NCBI RefSeq assembly: GCF_001723605.1
Contig: NZ_CP017111.1
Location: 2,604,001-2,668,000, forward strand
Length of the DNA: 64,000 nt
Reading direction: 5' to 3'
From: Sulfurospirillum halorespirans DSM 13726
GTDB lineage: Bacteria > Campylobacterota > Campylobacteria > Campylobacterales > Sulfurospirillaceae
Positions within the stretch are counted from its first letter, which is position 1, and each line of letters opens with the position of its first letter. Below, piece by piece: positions 55,523-64,000 of the stretch. The notes under the pieces are model-generated. The model was not told the DNA's origin and made no database searches. It saw only the letters and a list, made by a program, of their open reading frames with translations. Both the position numbers and the translations under genes were made by a program.

Positions 55523-56551
55523 TCACGCCTCTTTCGAAGGCACTTTTATCGCTGATTTGGCAAAGCTTACATACACATTTTGCGATGGATAGAAGTGGTA
55601 GCGCTCGAAATATTCAAAGCTTTCGATGCACTCTAGGACGTGATTGCCGATGACGATTTTAAGGGAAATCTCATTGGTTTTGGTTACATGTAAAACGTCG
55701 CGAATGATACCTGTTAGACAGACAGTATCGTCTTTACATGTAAACGGTTCGATGGCGATAGAGATGTCGCGTGGGTTGATCGCCACGCCTCGTTTTTCGC
55801 CGATGCGATAGCTTTTTGGAAGCGACATGCTTTGGGTTTCATCGAAGTCGAAAAAGCGCTCATCCCCACTTTCGCGCCATTTGCCGACGATGAGATTGGT
55901 CGTTGAGAAGTCCATCAAACGTCCAAAGTGAAGCCCGACTTTGCGCGTGGCTATTTCACTCAGCCATAAAAGATCATGACTGGCGATGACGATGGTCGTT
56001 CCCCATTCACGGTTGGCGTGTAAAATGGCGTCGGTAAATTGCGGAACACCGCTGTAATCAAGGCTGTTCGTTGGCTCATCAAGTAGAAGCATTTTAGGGC
56101 GAAGCACGAGTCTGGACGCCAGAGCCACGCGTTGGGTTTCGCCACTGGAGAGCTCATGCCACGCGCGGTGCAGAAACTTTTTGGGCAACAGACCGACCAA
56201 TTCTAACGCTTCGTTCATGCGACTTTGGGCATCTTCGAGCGTGCCCCGAATCTTCAGTCCAAAGAGAAGATTTTCCCGCACGGTACGTTTGAGCAAGTAC
56301 GGCTCAGGCAATAAAATGCCAATTTCACGCCTTACATGTAAAGGGATGGAGTCTGCATCAAACCCACGGTACTTTAGCGTTCCGCTTTGTGCTGCTTCTA
56401 AAAATGCAAGGTGACGCAAAAGGGTACTTTTACCACTGCCATTGGAGCCCACAAGTCCTAAGATTTCGCCCTCTTCAACGTTGAGGGAAGCAATGTCTAA
56501 CACAGGTTTTTCGCCATACAAGGTGCGTATGCGGTTAAGTTCATACATCAT
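55523..56551 (-). CDS. tupC: Tungstate ABC transporter ATP-binding protein
   Basis: 342 residues. Walker A GSNGSGKST (35-43), signature ELSSGETQRVALASRL and Walker B KMLLLDEPTNSLD are intact. A C-terminal TOBE-like domain (LTGIIRDVLHVTKTNEISLKIVIG) could sense oxyanion. Its start overlaps tupB by four bases. It contains three in-frame palindrome copies, the densest cluster in the window. Confidence 0.87.
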   Translation of the reverse strand: MMYELNRIRTLYGEKPVLDIASLNVEEGEILGLVGSNGSGKSTLLRHLAFLEAAQSGTLKYRGFDADSIPLHVRREIGILLPEPYLLKRTVRENLLFGLKIRGTLEDAQSRMNEALELVGLLPKKFLHRAWHELSSGETQRVALASRLVLRPKMLLLDEPTNSLDYSGVPQFTDAILHANREWGTTIVIASHDLLWLSEIATRKVGLHFGRLMDFSTTNLIVGKWRESGDERFFDFDETQSMSLPKSYRIGEKRGVAINPRDISIAIEPFTCKDDTVCLTGIIRDVLHVTKTNEISLKIVIGNHVLECIESFEYFERYHFYPSQNVYVSFAKSAIKVPSKEA

Positions 56552-57249
56552 ACGATGATTCTCGCGCGTTTTTTGAGGAAAAAGAGTAGAAAATTGAGTA
56601 AAAAAGCGATGCTAATGAGCACCAATCCCAGCGAAATGCCCATCGCAAATTCGCCTTTGTTGGTCTCCAACGAGATCGCCGTGGTAATGGTGCGCGTAAA
56701 CCACTTAATGTTTCCACCAATCATCATCGCGATGCCCACTTCCGCCACCACCCGACCATACGCTGCAACGCCCACCGCAATGAGCGCATGACGAAGCTCC
56801 CACACCACACTTTGAATCATCTGCAAAGATGTGAGACCAAAGGAAGCGAGCGTGAGGTAAAGCTTCTTCTCCATCCCCTCAACTGCCGTGGCCGTTAAAG
56901 AGACGATAATGGGCAATGCCAAAAGCGTTTGCCCAATCACAATACCTGATAATGTGTAGAGTAATTCATAACTTCCAAAAGGTCCGCGGTTGGAGATAAA
57001 CGCGTAAACAATGAGTCCGACGACCACAGTGGGAATCGCTAAAAGCGTGTCGGAAAGAAGTTTTAAAAATTTTCGTCCAGGGAATTGAAAAAAGCCCAAG
57101 CAAAAGCCTAAAGGAAGCCCGATAATTATGCTAAAAATTATCGATAATGTCGAGCTTTTTAACGTTATATTGACCGCTGACATCGTCTCAGGGTCAAGGT
57201 TGATCAGCAACCAAATCGCCTCTTTTAAACCCGATAAAATAAAATCCAA
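56548..57249 (-). CDS. tupB: Tungstate ABC transporter permease
   Basis: 233 residues with five to six helices and the permease loop TLASFGLTSLQMIQSVVWELRHALIAVG. Start codon TTG at 57249 after GAGGGA; the nearby ATG is out of frame. Divergent from tupA, with only a 70-85 base shared control region. Confidence 0.85.
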   Translation of the reverse strand: MDFILSGLKEAIWLLINLDPETMSAVNITLKSSTLSIIFSIIIGLPLGFCLGFFQFPGRKFLKLLSDTLLAIPTVVVGLIVYAFISNRGPFGSYELLYTLSGIVIGQTLLALPIIVSLTATAVEGMEKKLYLTLASFGLTSLQMIQSVVWELRHALIAVGVAAYGRVVAEVGIAMMIGGNIKWFTRTITTAISLETNKGEFAMGISLGLVLISIAFLLNFLLFFLKKRARIIV

Positions 57250-57334
57250 AAATCATTCCCTCTTTTACATGTAATTTAAAAAAGATACGCTAAACTACAA
57301 ACATGCTAAATCAACATATTTGGAGGATTATTCA

Positions 57335-58174
57335 ATGTTTTCAGTAAAGAACCGCTTAAAAGGTAAAGTACTCTTTTCCCTTCTTGCCCTCAGTTCACTG
57401 CTTTGCGCGGCTGATCTTAAAATGGCAACCACCACCAGTACTGGCGATACAGGTCTTTTAGATGTCCTTGTACCCAAATACAAAGCCGATACAGGCGTTG
57501 ATCTTAAATGGGTCGCCGTTGGTACGGGCAATGCCCTAAAACTCGGCGAAAACTGCGATGTCAGTGTCCTTTTTGTTCACTCTCCATCGTCTGAGAAAAC
57601 CTACATGGAAAAAGGCTTTGGCGTTGAGCGAACCCCTGTTATGTTCAATGACTTTGTCGTTGTCGGAACACCCGACATGAAAGCTAAATTTGCGGGTAAA
57701 AGCATCTCAGAAGTTTTCAAAATCATCGAAACAGAGCAAATTAAATTCGTCAGCCGTGGCGACAAATCAGGTACCCATGACAAAGAAAAAGGGGTATGGA
57801 ATGCTGCTTTAGGGCATGTGCCTGAAAAACAACCATGGTACCTCGAAGCGGGACAAGGCATGATCGCGACGATTAACATCGCAGCAGAGCAAAAAGGTGT
57901 TACCTTGACGGATCGTGGAACCTACATCAAATACGAAGCGAACCACAAAGGTAACCCGCCACTCGTGATTGTCTATGAAGGTGCAGACGCGCTTAAAAAC
58001 TTCTACTCTGTCATCGCGGTCAACCCACAAAGATGTGCAAACACCAACTATAAAGGTGCTTTACAATTCATCGAATGGATCACCACCGATAAAATCCAAA
58101 CTGAAATCGCTAACTTCAAACTCTTGGATAAACAACTCTTCTATCCAGACTTTAAAACACGCGCTAGAAACTAA
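57335..58174 (+). CDS. tupA: Tungstate-binding protein
   Basis: Start chosen at ATG 57335 after TGGAGGA; 279 residues with signal peptide (LLALSSLLCAA). The oxyanion site motif TTTSTGDTGLLD (from residue 32) is diagnostic for TupA, as are KWVAVGTGNALKLGENCDV and FVSRGDKSGTHDKE. It binds tungstate for the formate dehydrogenase cofactor. Divergent from tupBC, so separate promoters control binding protein and transporter. A hairpin terminator follows. Confidence 0.93.
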   Translation: MFSVKNRLKGKVLFSLLALSSLLCAADLKMATTTSTGDTGLLDVLVPKYKADTGVDLKWVAVGTGNALKLGENCDVSVLFVHSPSSEKTYMEKGFGVERTPVMFNDFVVVGTPDMKAKFAGKSISEVFKIIETEQIKFVSRGDKSGTHDKEKGVWNAALGHVPEKQPWYLEAGQGMIATINIAAEQKGVTLTDRGTYIKYEANHKGNPPLVIVYEGADALKNFYSVIAVNPQRCANTNYKGALQFIEWITTDKIQTEIANFKLLDKQLFYPDFKTRARN

Positions 58175-58182
58175 TAATAGCA

Positions 58183-58206
58183 AGGTTGCCCTTTTCAGGG
58201 CAACCT
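58183..58206 (+). terminator. Terminator-like hairpin after tupA
   Basis: AGGTTGCCC, loop TTTTCA, GGGCAACCT, nine perfect pairs just after the stop. No clear T run. Confidence 0.65.
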
Positions 58207-58295
58207 CTATGAACTGAAAAGAACGCTAAGACTTAAATCTTAATACATAAGACATCTTACATAATTTTCATAGCACCAAAATAGCCTACCGCACT

Positions 58296-59033
58296 TTAGT
58301 CTTCAAACTCTTTTTTATTTCGTGGTTTTAGAAACAACTCTTTAAAGCGCTCATTGGCATAATTCTCGATGTCGGCTTGCAGTTTACGGTAATGGTCCAT
58401 AAATTCACGCGCTACTGGGGTGAGTGTTGTACCCGCATCTTCCCCACCACCTTGTTTGGTTTGCACCATCGTGTCGTTGATGTTTCGTTGCAAAATCTTG
58501 ATGTGCGTCCATGCTTTTTTATAGTTCATGCCGATTTTTTCAGACGCCTTAGAGATAGATCCCTCTTGCTCAATCAGCTCCAATATCTCGGTTTTCCCTT
58601 TTCCAAAAAGAAGCTCACCTTCAGCATTTTCAATCCACGTTTTCGTCTTAACATACAGACGTGGGCGTAGTTTTTCTTTAAAACAGCCTAGTTCACAAAA
58701 GGTTACATCGTAGTTTTTCTCTTTGAGTGTACCACGAATCTTTTTAAGTCCAATTCCTGCAGCTTGGGCACGAGCCGCTTTACATGTAACGCGGTTTTTT
58801 TCATCTAAAAGAGGTTTGAGACGGTTTTCGGCTTCTATGTCGTAGATGCCACCCTCAAGTTTGCCAAACTGTCCTAGTTCACACGAGTCGATGCGTATAT
58901 CCATCGCTTTAGCACAGGCACCTACTTCGAGCGTTGAGCACTTAAGTTTTGCTGCGATTTTAAAGCCATCGGAACAATCTAGTTTGCCTTTTTCATTCAA
59001 ATATTTTTTAATCAGTTCTTCCATCTCAGACAT
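58296..59033 (-). CDS. ModE-like regulator with N-terminal tandem cysteine repeats
   Basis: Start chosen at ATG 59033 (MSEMEELIKKYL), overlapping the fdhD stop. About 245 residues. The C-terminal half is the ModE winged helix (GKTEILELIEQEGSISKASEKIGMNYKKAWTHI, KQGGGEDAGTTLTP). The N-terminal half holds two ~55-residue repeats with pattern L-EK-C...AA...CELG-F, ending SCELGQF and FCELGCF, which I do not know in classic ModE; TOBE molybdate domains are absent. It probably controls tup/fdh genes by metal or redox state. Confidence 0.8.
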   Translation of the reverse strand: MSEMEELIKKYLNEKGKLDCSDGFKIAAKLKCSTLEVGACAKAMDIRIDSCELGQFGKLEGGIYDIEAENRLKPLLDEKNRVTCKAARAQAAGIGLKKIRGTLKEKNYDVTFCELGCFKEKLRPRLYVKTKTWIENAEGELLFGKGKTEILELIEQEGSISKASEKIGMNYKKAWTHIKILQRNINDTMVQTKQGGGEDAGTTLTPVAREFMDHYRKLQADIENYANERFKELFLKPRNKKEFED

Positions 59034-59808
59034 GGATTCTCCTTGGATGGCGGTAAACATTCATCGTATCACCTCGTACAAAACCGATCAGTGTAAGTCC
59101 AAATTTCTCAGCGATCATCAAACCCAAACAGGTTGATGCCGTGCGTGAAGCAAGGATGGGAATCTGGTGCATCACCGCTTTAGCAACCATTTCTGAAGAG
59201 AGACGACCGCTCACCATCAAAAAAGCACTTCGCACATCAATACCTGCCATCTGCGCTTTTCCAACGACTTTATCAATCGTATTGTGTTGGGCAATGTCTT
59301 CACCAATGAAGTAAGTGTTTTCATCGGTAAACAGTTTTGCCGTATGAACACACCCTGTTTGTTCATACAAAGGACACTCAGTGTAAAACTGGCTCATTGC
59401 AGTACTAAGGCGCTCCGCACTAATGCTAAAATCACTCTTGATGACTTTCGCCTCAATCGCTTCAGGGTCGATGTTTGCCGTCATACTTTTACCACAACCG
59501 CTAATCACAACACCCTCGGCATTCAATTTTTTAATATTATCTTCGTTCACTTTGGCTTCGATTTCAACACGCATGCCATCATTGAGGAGTTTGAGAGAAG
59601 TGACATCACTAAATTTTTCGATGATATTTTCACTCATTAAGTAACCAATCGCCAGTGCTTCTTGATCCACAGGTGTTGCCATAACAGCACCCACTTTAGC
59701 GCCATTGACGTAGAGTTCTAACTTGATCTCACGAACAAGTGTATCTTCTCGCTCAAACTTCTCTTTGCCTTTAATCTTGGTGATCGTTGTTTTAAAAACT
59801 GCTTCCAT
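59026..59808 (-). CDS. fdhD: Formate dehydrogenase accessory sulfurtransferase FdhD
   Basis: 260 residues, FdhD family along the whole length (EALAIGYLMSENII, GVVISGCGKSMT, CVHTAKLF, GRLSSEMVAKAVMHQIPI, ASRTASTCLGLMIAEKFGLTLIGFVRG). FdhD moves sulfur to the metal cofactor of formate dehydrogenase. The loop that is CxxC in E. coli has C105 but serine at 108 here. It follows fdhC after 240 bases. Confidence 0.92.
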   Translation of the reverse strand: MEAVFKTTITKIKGKEKFEREDTLVREIKLELYVNGAKVGAVMATPVDQEALAIGYLMSENIIEKFSDVTSLKLLNDGMRVEIEAKVNEDNIKKLNAEGVVISGCGKSMTANIDPEAIEAKVIKSDFSISAERLSTAMSQFYTECPLYEQTGCVHTAKLFTDENTYFIGEDIAQHNTIDKVVGKAQMAGIDVRSAFLMVSGRLSSEMVAKAVMHQIPILASRTASTCLGLMIAEKFGLTLIGFVRGDTMNVYRHPRRIHV

Positions 59809-59972
59809 ACCTTCCCCTTAAACGTGCTTATTACGCATATTGTACCACTAAAAAATAAAGAAAGAGCAAGAGATTTTACGCCCTTGCTCTTTACATGTAA
59901 AAGAATTCTGCTTTGATCGAGTCAAACTTTAATGACCTCTTTCATAGCTTCTCAATCTTACATGTAAAAACA

Positions 59973-60041
59973 TTCTGCCTCGCAAGAGGCAAGCTTCAGT
60001 GCGAAGTCGCAACGTAGCTTTTCAAGCTTGGCTTGGAAAGC
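59973..60041 (-). repeat. Structured intergenic repeat, copy D
   Basis: Minus-strand orientation, just after the fdhC stop. Hairpin 1 arms GCTTTCCAAGC/GCTTGAAAAGC (10 of 11 pairs), loop CAA; junction CTACGTT; hairpin 2 TGCG, loop ACTT, CGCA; spacer CTGAAGCT; hairpin 3 TGCCTC/GAGGCA; end box GGCAGAA. Two palindrome copies lie nearby at 59891 and 59958. Confidence 0.75.
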
Positions 60042-60050
60042 GTGTAAAAA

Positions 60051-60950
60051 TCAAAACTTCCCCTGATCCTTAAGCTTTTTATACCACGTACTGTGAAGGA
60101 TCTTGACTTCTTCTTCTTCAACATACCCTGTGATAATACTATGAACCGCTCCTTTAATAGCAAACATGGACATATAGACATGGGTAATGAAAAGAGCTAA
60201 GACTACAAAGCCCATCACATTATGAAGAATCGCTGCAGCTCTTAGCAGGTCTATTTGACTCATGCCTGTTAAGTTATGCAACATCTCCATTTTAAAGTCT
60301 AGGAAGTACATAAAGGCACCACTTAAGATCATCGTGATTCCGCCGAGTATTGCTACCCAGTACCACATCTTTTGACCGCAGTTAAACTTCCCTGCTAAGA
60401 TGGGTTTTTTCTCTTTGGAGAGGTATCCACCTACGATCATCAACCATTTCACATCATCCCAGTTAAAGATCGCTTCTTTAAGCCACATGAGTGCCATAGG
60501 AATGACCACAATGGTGAAGGGAATGGTAAAGATGCCATGAAGGTTTTTTGCCATTCTTACAAAGGTTCCACCACCAAAGAAGTCACCAAAGACGATGATA
60601 AATCCTGTGGGTATAATCACCAAGAAGCTGACCGCTGCTATTTGGTGGATAATACGGTTATAGAGATTAAAGGCGTAGTATTTCTTTTCACTGTGTGGAA
60701 ACACTTTAGGCCCTATAATCTTATAATGGATAAAGAAGGCTGCTGATACTCCGATTAACACTCCTAGGAAGATCCATGCGAAGTATTTATGCTGAAGCAT
60801 GGTGAACAAGGGTCCTAATTTCCATGACTCTTCTTGTCCGTATCCTAGGATATTTTGGATGCGCATCTCACCCCAGATTTGGCTATCAGCGGCGTACGCC
60901 ACTGATGCCAAGCCAAGGAGTGCAATGAACAGGATAATAGACTTTTTCAT
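60051..60950 (-). CDS. fdhC: Formate dehydrogenase cytochrome b subunit
   Basis: Start chosen at ATG 60950 after AAAGGAGCAGC; 300 residues. Signal-like N-terminus, then four core membrane helices with histidines (FIHYKIIG, YNRIIHQIAAVSFL, MAKNLHGIFTIP, ILHNVMGFVVLALFITHVYMS) that bind the two b haems. It passes electrons from FdhB to menaquinone. Four-gene fdh order with fdhB and fdhA upstream. Confidence 0.9.
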   Translation of the reverse strand: MKKSIILFIALLGLASVAYAADSQIWGEMRIQNILGYGQEESWKLGPLFTMLQHKYFAWIFLGVLIGVSAAFFIHYKIIGPKVFPHSEKKYYAFNLYNRIIHQIAAVSFLVIIPTGFIIVFGDFFGGGTFVRMAKNLHGIFTIPFTIVVIPMALMWLKEAIFNWDDVKWLMIVGGYLSKEKKPILAGKFNCGQKMWYWVAILGGITMILSGAFMYFLDFKMEMLHNLTGMSQIDLLRAAAILHNVMGFVVLALFITHVYMSMFAIKGAVHSIITGYVEEEEVKILHSTWYKKLKDQGKF

Positions 60951-60961
60951 TGCTGCTCCTT

Positions 60962-61564
60962 TCATTGGTTTTTATATGCCTTATCCCATCCATAAGGAGA
61001 GTTTGCGCCTTTTCCACCACGAGCCATCACGCGTGCTCTGTAAACGTTTGATACCGATTCTGCGTCACCAACAAGAAGTGCTTTGGTTGAACACATCGCT
61101 GCACATACAGGTACTTTTCCCTCAGCGATACGGTTTTGACCATAGAGATGTCGCTCTTTTTCTGAGTTCGTCTCTAATGGACCTCCTGCACACATCGTAC
61201 ATTTATCCATTGCTCCCTTAGCGCCGAATGCGCCATCTCTTGGGAACTGTGGAGCTCCAAACGGACATGCGTACAAGCAGTAACCACAACCGATACATTT
61301 ATCTTTATCATGAAGAACGATGCCGTCCTCTCTGATGTAAAAACAATCCACTGGGCATACTTGCTCACACGGAGCGTCGGTACAATGCATACATGCTATA
61401 GACGTACTCATCTCCTTACCTGGAATGCCCTCATTGATCGTCACAACTTTTCGTCTGCTGATACCTGTTGGAAGTTCATGCGCCTCAGCACATGCTATCG
61501 AACAGCCATCGCACTCTATACACCTGCTCTCATCGCAGTAAAATTTCATTCTTGCGTAATCCAT
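60962..61564 (-). CDS. fdhB: Formate dehydrogenase iron-sulfur subunit
   Basis: 200 residues with four [4Fe-4S] groups: CIECDGCSIAC, CMHCTDAPCEQVCP, CIGCGYCLYACP and a CTMC...CAAMC group. It links the FdhA active site to cytochrome b. It lies nine bases after fdhA. Confidence 0.93.
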   Translation of the reverse strand: MDYARMKFYCDESRCIECDGCSIACAEAHELPTGISRRKVVTINEGIPGKEMSTSIACMHCTDAPCEQVCPVDCFYIREDGIVLHDKDKCIGCGYCLYACPFGAPQFPRDGAFGAKGAMDKCTMCAGGPLETNSEKERHLYGQNRIAEGKVPVCAAMCSTKALLVGDAESVSNVYRARVMARGGKGANSPYGWDKAYKNQ

Positions 61565-61573
61565 CTGCTCCCC

Positions 61574-64000
61574 CTACGCTTTTTCGATGCGACACAAGCC
61601 GCCCTTAGTTTCAGGAATCTGAGTAATGATGTCATACCCGTAGTTCGTGACGGTGTTGACACTCTCGCCGCTTGCATACGGTTTCGTTCCTGCTGGGAAA
61701 TTACCCGTTCTATCTGTTCCTTGAAAATATCCTGCAAAGTGGAATGGCATAAAGACCATATCGGGAAGGACACTACGAGAATACTTCGCTTTCACTTTGA
61801 TTTTGGTACCTTCTGGTGAGTGTACCCACATCATCGCACCGTTTTTAATATCATGTTTAAGCGCTAAATCGGGGTGAATATCACAAAACATCTCAGGTGT
61901 TAAGGCTGCAATGTACTTCGACGCTCTATTTTCGATACCCGCACCGTTCATCGTGACCAAACGACCTGTCACCATGTTGATTGGGAAATCTTTCGCATAA
62001 TCTTGCGCACTTTGAACAGAAATATACTTCGTCATAACACGGAAGTGATTTGCTTTATCCGGATACGCTGGGTATTTGAGCGTCAAATCCGTTCGTGGTG
62101 AGTGGAGTGGTTCACGGTGCATTGGGATATGGTCTGGGAAGTTCCAAACAATCGCTCTTGCTTTCGCGTTACCATAAGGACAAACGCCCGCTTCCATACA
62201 CTTTTGAACTAAAATGTTGCTGTTATCAACTTTCCAGTTTGCGCCACATGCCGCTTTTTCTGCATCCGTTAATGTAATCCCAAGCACTTTTTCGATGTTC
62301 TCTTTGCTGATCTCAGGGTAACCCGTCTCAATTTTTGAGCCTTTAGGGAAAGAGCCTTGTTCTGCCAAGAGGTTCACACCGTCTTTTTCCAAACCGAAGT
62401 TATTTCTAAAGCCCATACCGCCTGCACTAACAGGAATGCTGGTATCGTAAAGGTTTGGTGAACCACCGTGCGTTTTCGTCCAACACGGCCATGGAAGTCC
62501 ATAATATTCGCCCTTCATTGGTCCCATTCCCGCACCCGTTACTTCATCAAACATATGCCAGTTGTCAGTATGTTTTTTAACGCGCTCAGCCGTCCAACCG
62601 GTTAATCCGATGGTTTTGATGATACGCGCAATTTCATTGGTCGCATCTTCTGGCCATTGGAATGCTTTTTTCTCAGGAATCATCTCTAACTTACCGTCTG
62701 CTGTCTCTTGCATCAACATACCTTTGGTATATTGCTCATAGAAACCTAAACGCTTTGCAAGTTCAAACATGATGTCTTGATCCGCTTTACTCTCATACAA
62801 TGGTTCAACGACTTTGTAACGCCACTGCGCACTTCTATTGGTTGCAACCACAAGACCACTGGTCTCAAATTGCGTAGCCGCTGGAAGGATAAAGACGTTG
62901 TCTTTTTTATCGGTCAAGATCGCCGCTTCGTTGACGAATGGATCAGCCAAAACGATCATCTCTAAATTATCAAGACCCTCTTTGATTTTTGCTTGTTGAG
63001 CAACAGAGGTGATACCATTTCCCATAACAATGAGGGCTTTTAGGGTTGTGCCTGCATTTTCGATTTTATCATCACTTTTAACACCGGCAACACCTGCCCA
63101 CCAACGTGCCAAAGTAAAGCCATTTTTTTCCATCCATGAAGGATCTTTAAACTGAGAAGCGATGTAGTCATACTCTACGCCCCACTGTTTTGCAAAGTAT
63201 TTCCATGAACCCGCTGCTAGACCATAGTAACCTGGAAGTGAGTCTGCAAGACATCCCATATCAGTCGCACCTTGAACGTTGTCGTGACCTCTTAGAATGT
63301 TTGTACCGCCACCCGCTTTACCCATGTTTCCAAGTGCAAGCTGAAGAATCGGAGCCATACGTGTATTACTCGTACCAATAGTGTGTTGTGTTAGACCCAT
63401 AGCCCAGATTAATGTACCAGGGCGATTTTTTGCATAAATCGTTGTAATTTGAATGAGTTTATCTGCTGCAATTCCAGTGACATCCGCAACAAGTTCTGGT
63501 GTCCACTTGGCAGCTTCTTCTCTAATTTTTTCCATACCAAAAACTCGGTCATGAATATACTCTTTATCTTCCCAACCATTTTTGAAGATGATATTAAGCA
63601 TTCCATACATAAATGGAATGTCAGTACCAGGGCGAATTTGCGCAAAAATATCTGCTTTAGCCGCTGTTTTGGTAAAACGTGGATCAATAACGATTAATTG
63701 AGAGTTATTTCTCTCTTTTGCTTTTAAGAAATGTTGGAAACCAACAGGGTGGTTTACCGCTGGATTTGCGCCAAAAATAATAATTGCTTTAGACTTCTGA
63801 ATATCTCCAAGGGAGTTTGTCATAGCACCATATCCAAATGTGTTCGCCACACCGGCGACTGTGGAAGAGTGTCAGATTCTTGCTTGATGATCTGTGTTAT
63901 TGGTTCCGTAAAATGCAGCGAATTTTCTAAAATAATACGCTTGCTCATTACCCATTTTTGCGGAGCCTAAAAATTGAACAGAATCTGCTCCATCTTTTTT
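61574..64000 (-). CDS. fdhA: Formate dehydrogenase catalytic subunit, selenoprotein, 5' end outside window
   Basis: The open frame appears to start at GTG 63850, but translation continues upstream through TGA at 63874-63872 to the window edge: ...[37 protein letters not shown], the conserved active-site region of FdhA with selenocysteine. So the gene is one selenoprotein; visible part 809 codons including stop. It is a molybdopterin oxidoreductase (bis-MGD with W or Mo) that oxidises formate in the periplasm; the N-terminal Fe-S and signal segments are cut off. tRNA-Sec, SelD, FdhD and tungstate uptake are all in the window. Confidence 0.95.
63847..63874 (-). promoter_or_regulatory. UGA selenocysteine codon with candidate SECIS hairpin
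   Basis: The recoded TGA (63874-63872) is followed seven bases later by CCACA, an eight-base loop GTCGCCGG, and TGTGG, a small stem-loop within the coding sequence at the position where bacterial SECIS elements lie. The hairpin is visible; SelB binding is inferred. Confidence 0.7.

Noticed and set aside
63847-63850. fdhA starting at GTG 63850
   Set aside because: Conserved FdhA sequence continues upstream through the UGA to the window edge.

Overview
The window reads as chromosome from an anaerobic, respiring Campylobacterota (epsilonproteobacterial) species, most like Sulfurospirillum or Wolinella. This rests on recognised families: the octahaem copper sulfite reductase MccA with its operon, a selenocysteine formate dehydrogenase, tungstate uptake (TupABC), aspartase plus a Dcu antiporter, and CcsBA-type (system II) haem ligation. 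Species assignment is inference; no rRNA is present.

Layout. 1-3.3 kb: TolC-like protein (cut by the edge) with a MotA/MotB-like proton-channel pair. 3.5-7.6 kb: iron/siderophore-type uptake (TonB receptor, methyltransferase, binding protein). 7.9-16.2 kb: two tandem aspartases, Dcu antiporter, periplasmic asparaginase and a two-component system, a likely aspartate/asparagine-fumarate respiration cluster. 16.2-18.7 kb: transglycosylase and amino-acid ABC genes. 18.87 kb: tRNA-Sec, followed by an AT-rich patch of probable foreign DNA and a Fic protein. 21.5-34.0 kb: one 12-gene minus-strand mcc operon: sulfite reductase MccA, PPIase, Fe-S and NrfD-like quinol module, dedicated cytochrome c synthase, then a probable copper-delivery module (Sel1/Hcp protein, double NosL-like protein, FtsX-type ABC transporter, two membrane proteins). 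34.2-36.3 kb: haem-binding sensor kinase and regulator, probably controlling mcc. 36.4-42.4 kb: chemoreceptor, HxlR regulator, flavodoxin-like reductase, Y-family polymerase, DedA, zinc-ribbon protein. 42.5-46.0 kb: OprC/NosA-like copper TonB receptor with its own TonB-ExbD-ExbB. 46.1-48 kb: SelD, YedF and a small protein. 48.1-55.4 kb: binding protein, diguanylate cyclase interrupted by UGA, MarR-MFS pair, hypotheticals, AI-2E-type permease. 55.5-64 kb: tungstate uptake, ModE-like regulator, FdhD and fdhCBA; fdhA runs off the edge.

How it fits together. Formate oxidation (W/Mo and Se dependent; tup, fdhD, selD, tRNA-Sec all here) can feed electrons to sulfite reduction (haem and Cu dependent; mcc, NosL-like module, OprC-like receptor all here). 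Two cofactor economies, Se/W and Cu/haem, are thus largely contained in one 64-kb stretch.

The most unusual signals are not genes. (1) The palindrome TTTACATGTAAA is iterated throughout: 35 exact copies of its 10-bp core TTACATGTAA were found by eye, in intergenic DNA and inside genes, often abutting Shine-Dalgarno sites. (2) A family of ~55-75 bp intergenic repeats has variable but self-complementary hairpin arms and fixed loops and junctions. (3) 11-bp phased direct repeats sit in front of both transcription units of the copper-TonB locus. (4) 40-bp phased repeats precede the Fic gene.
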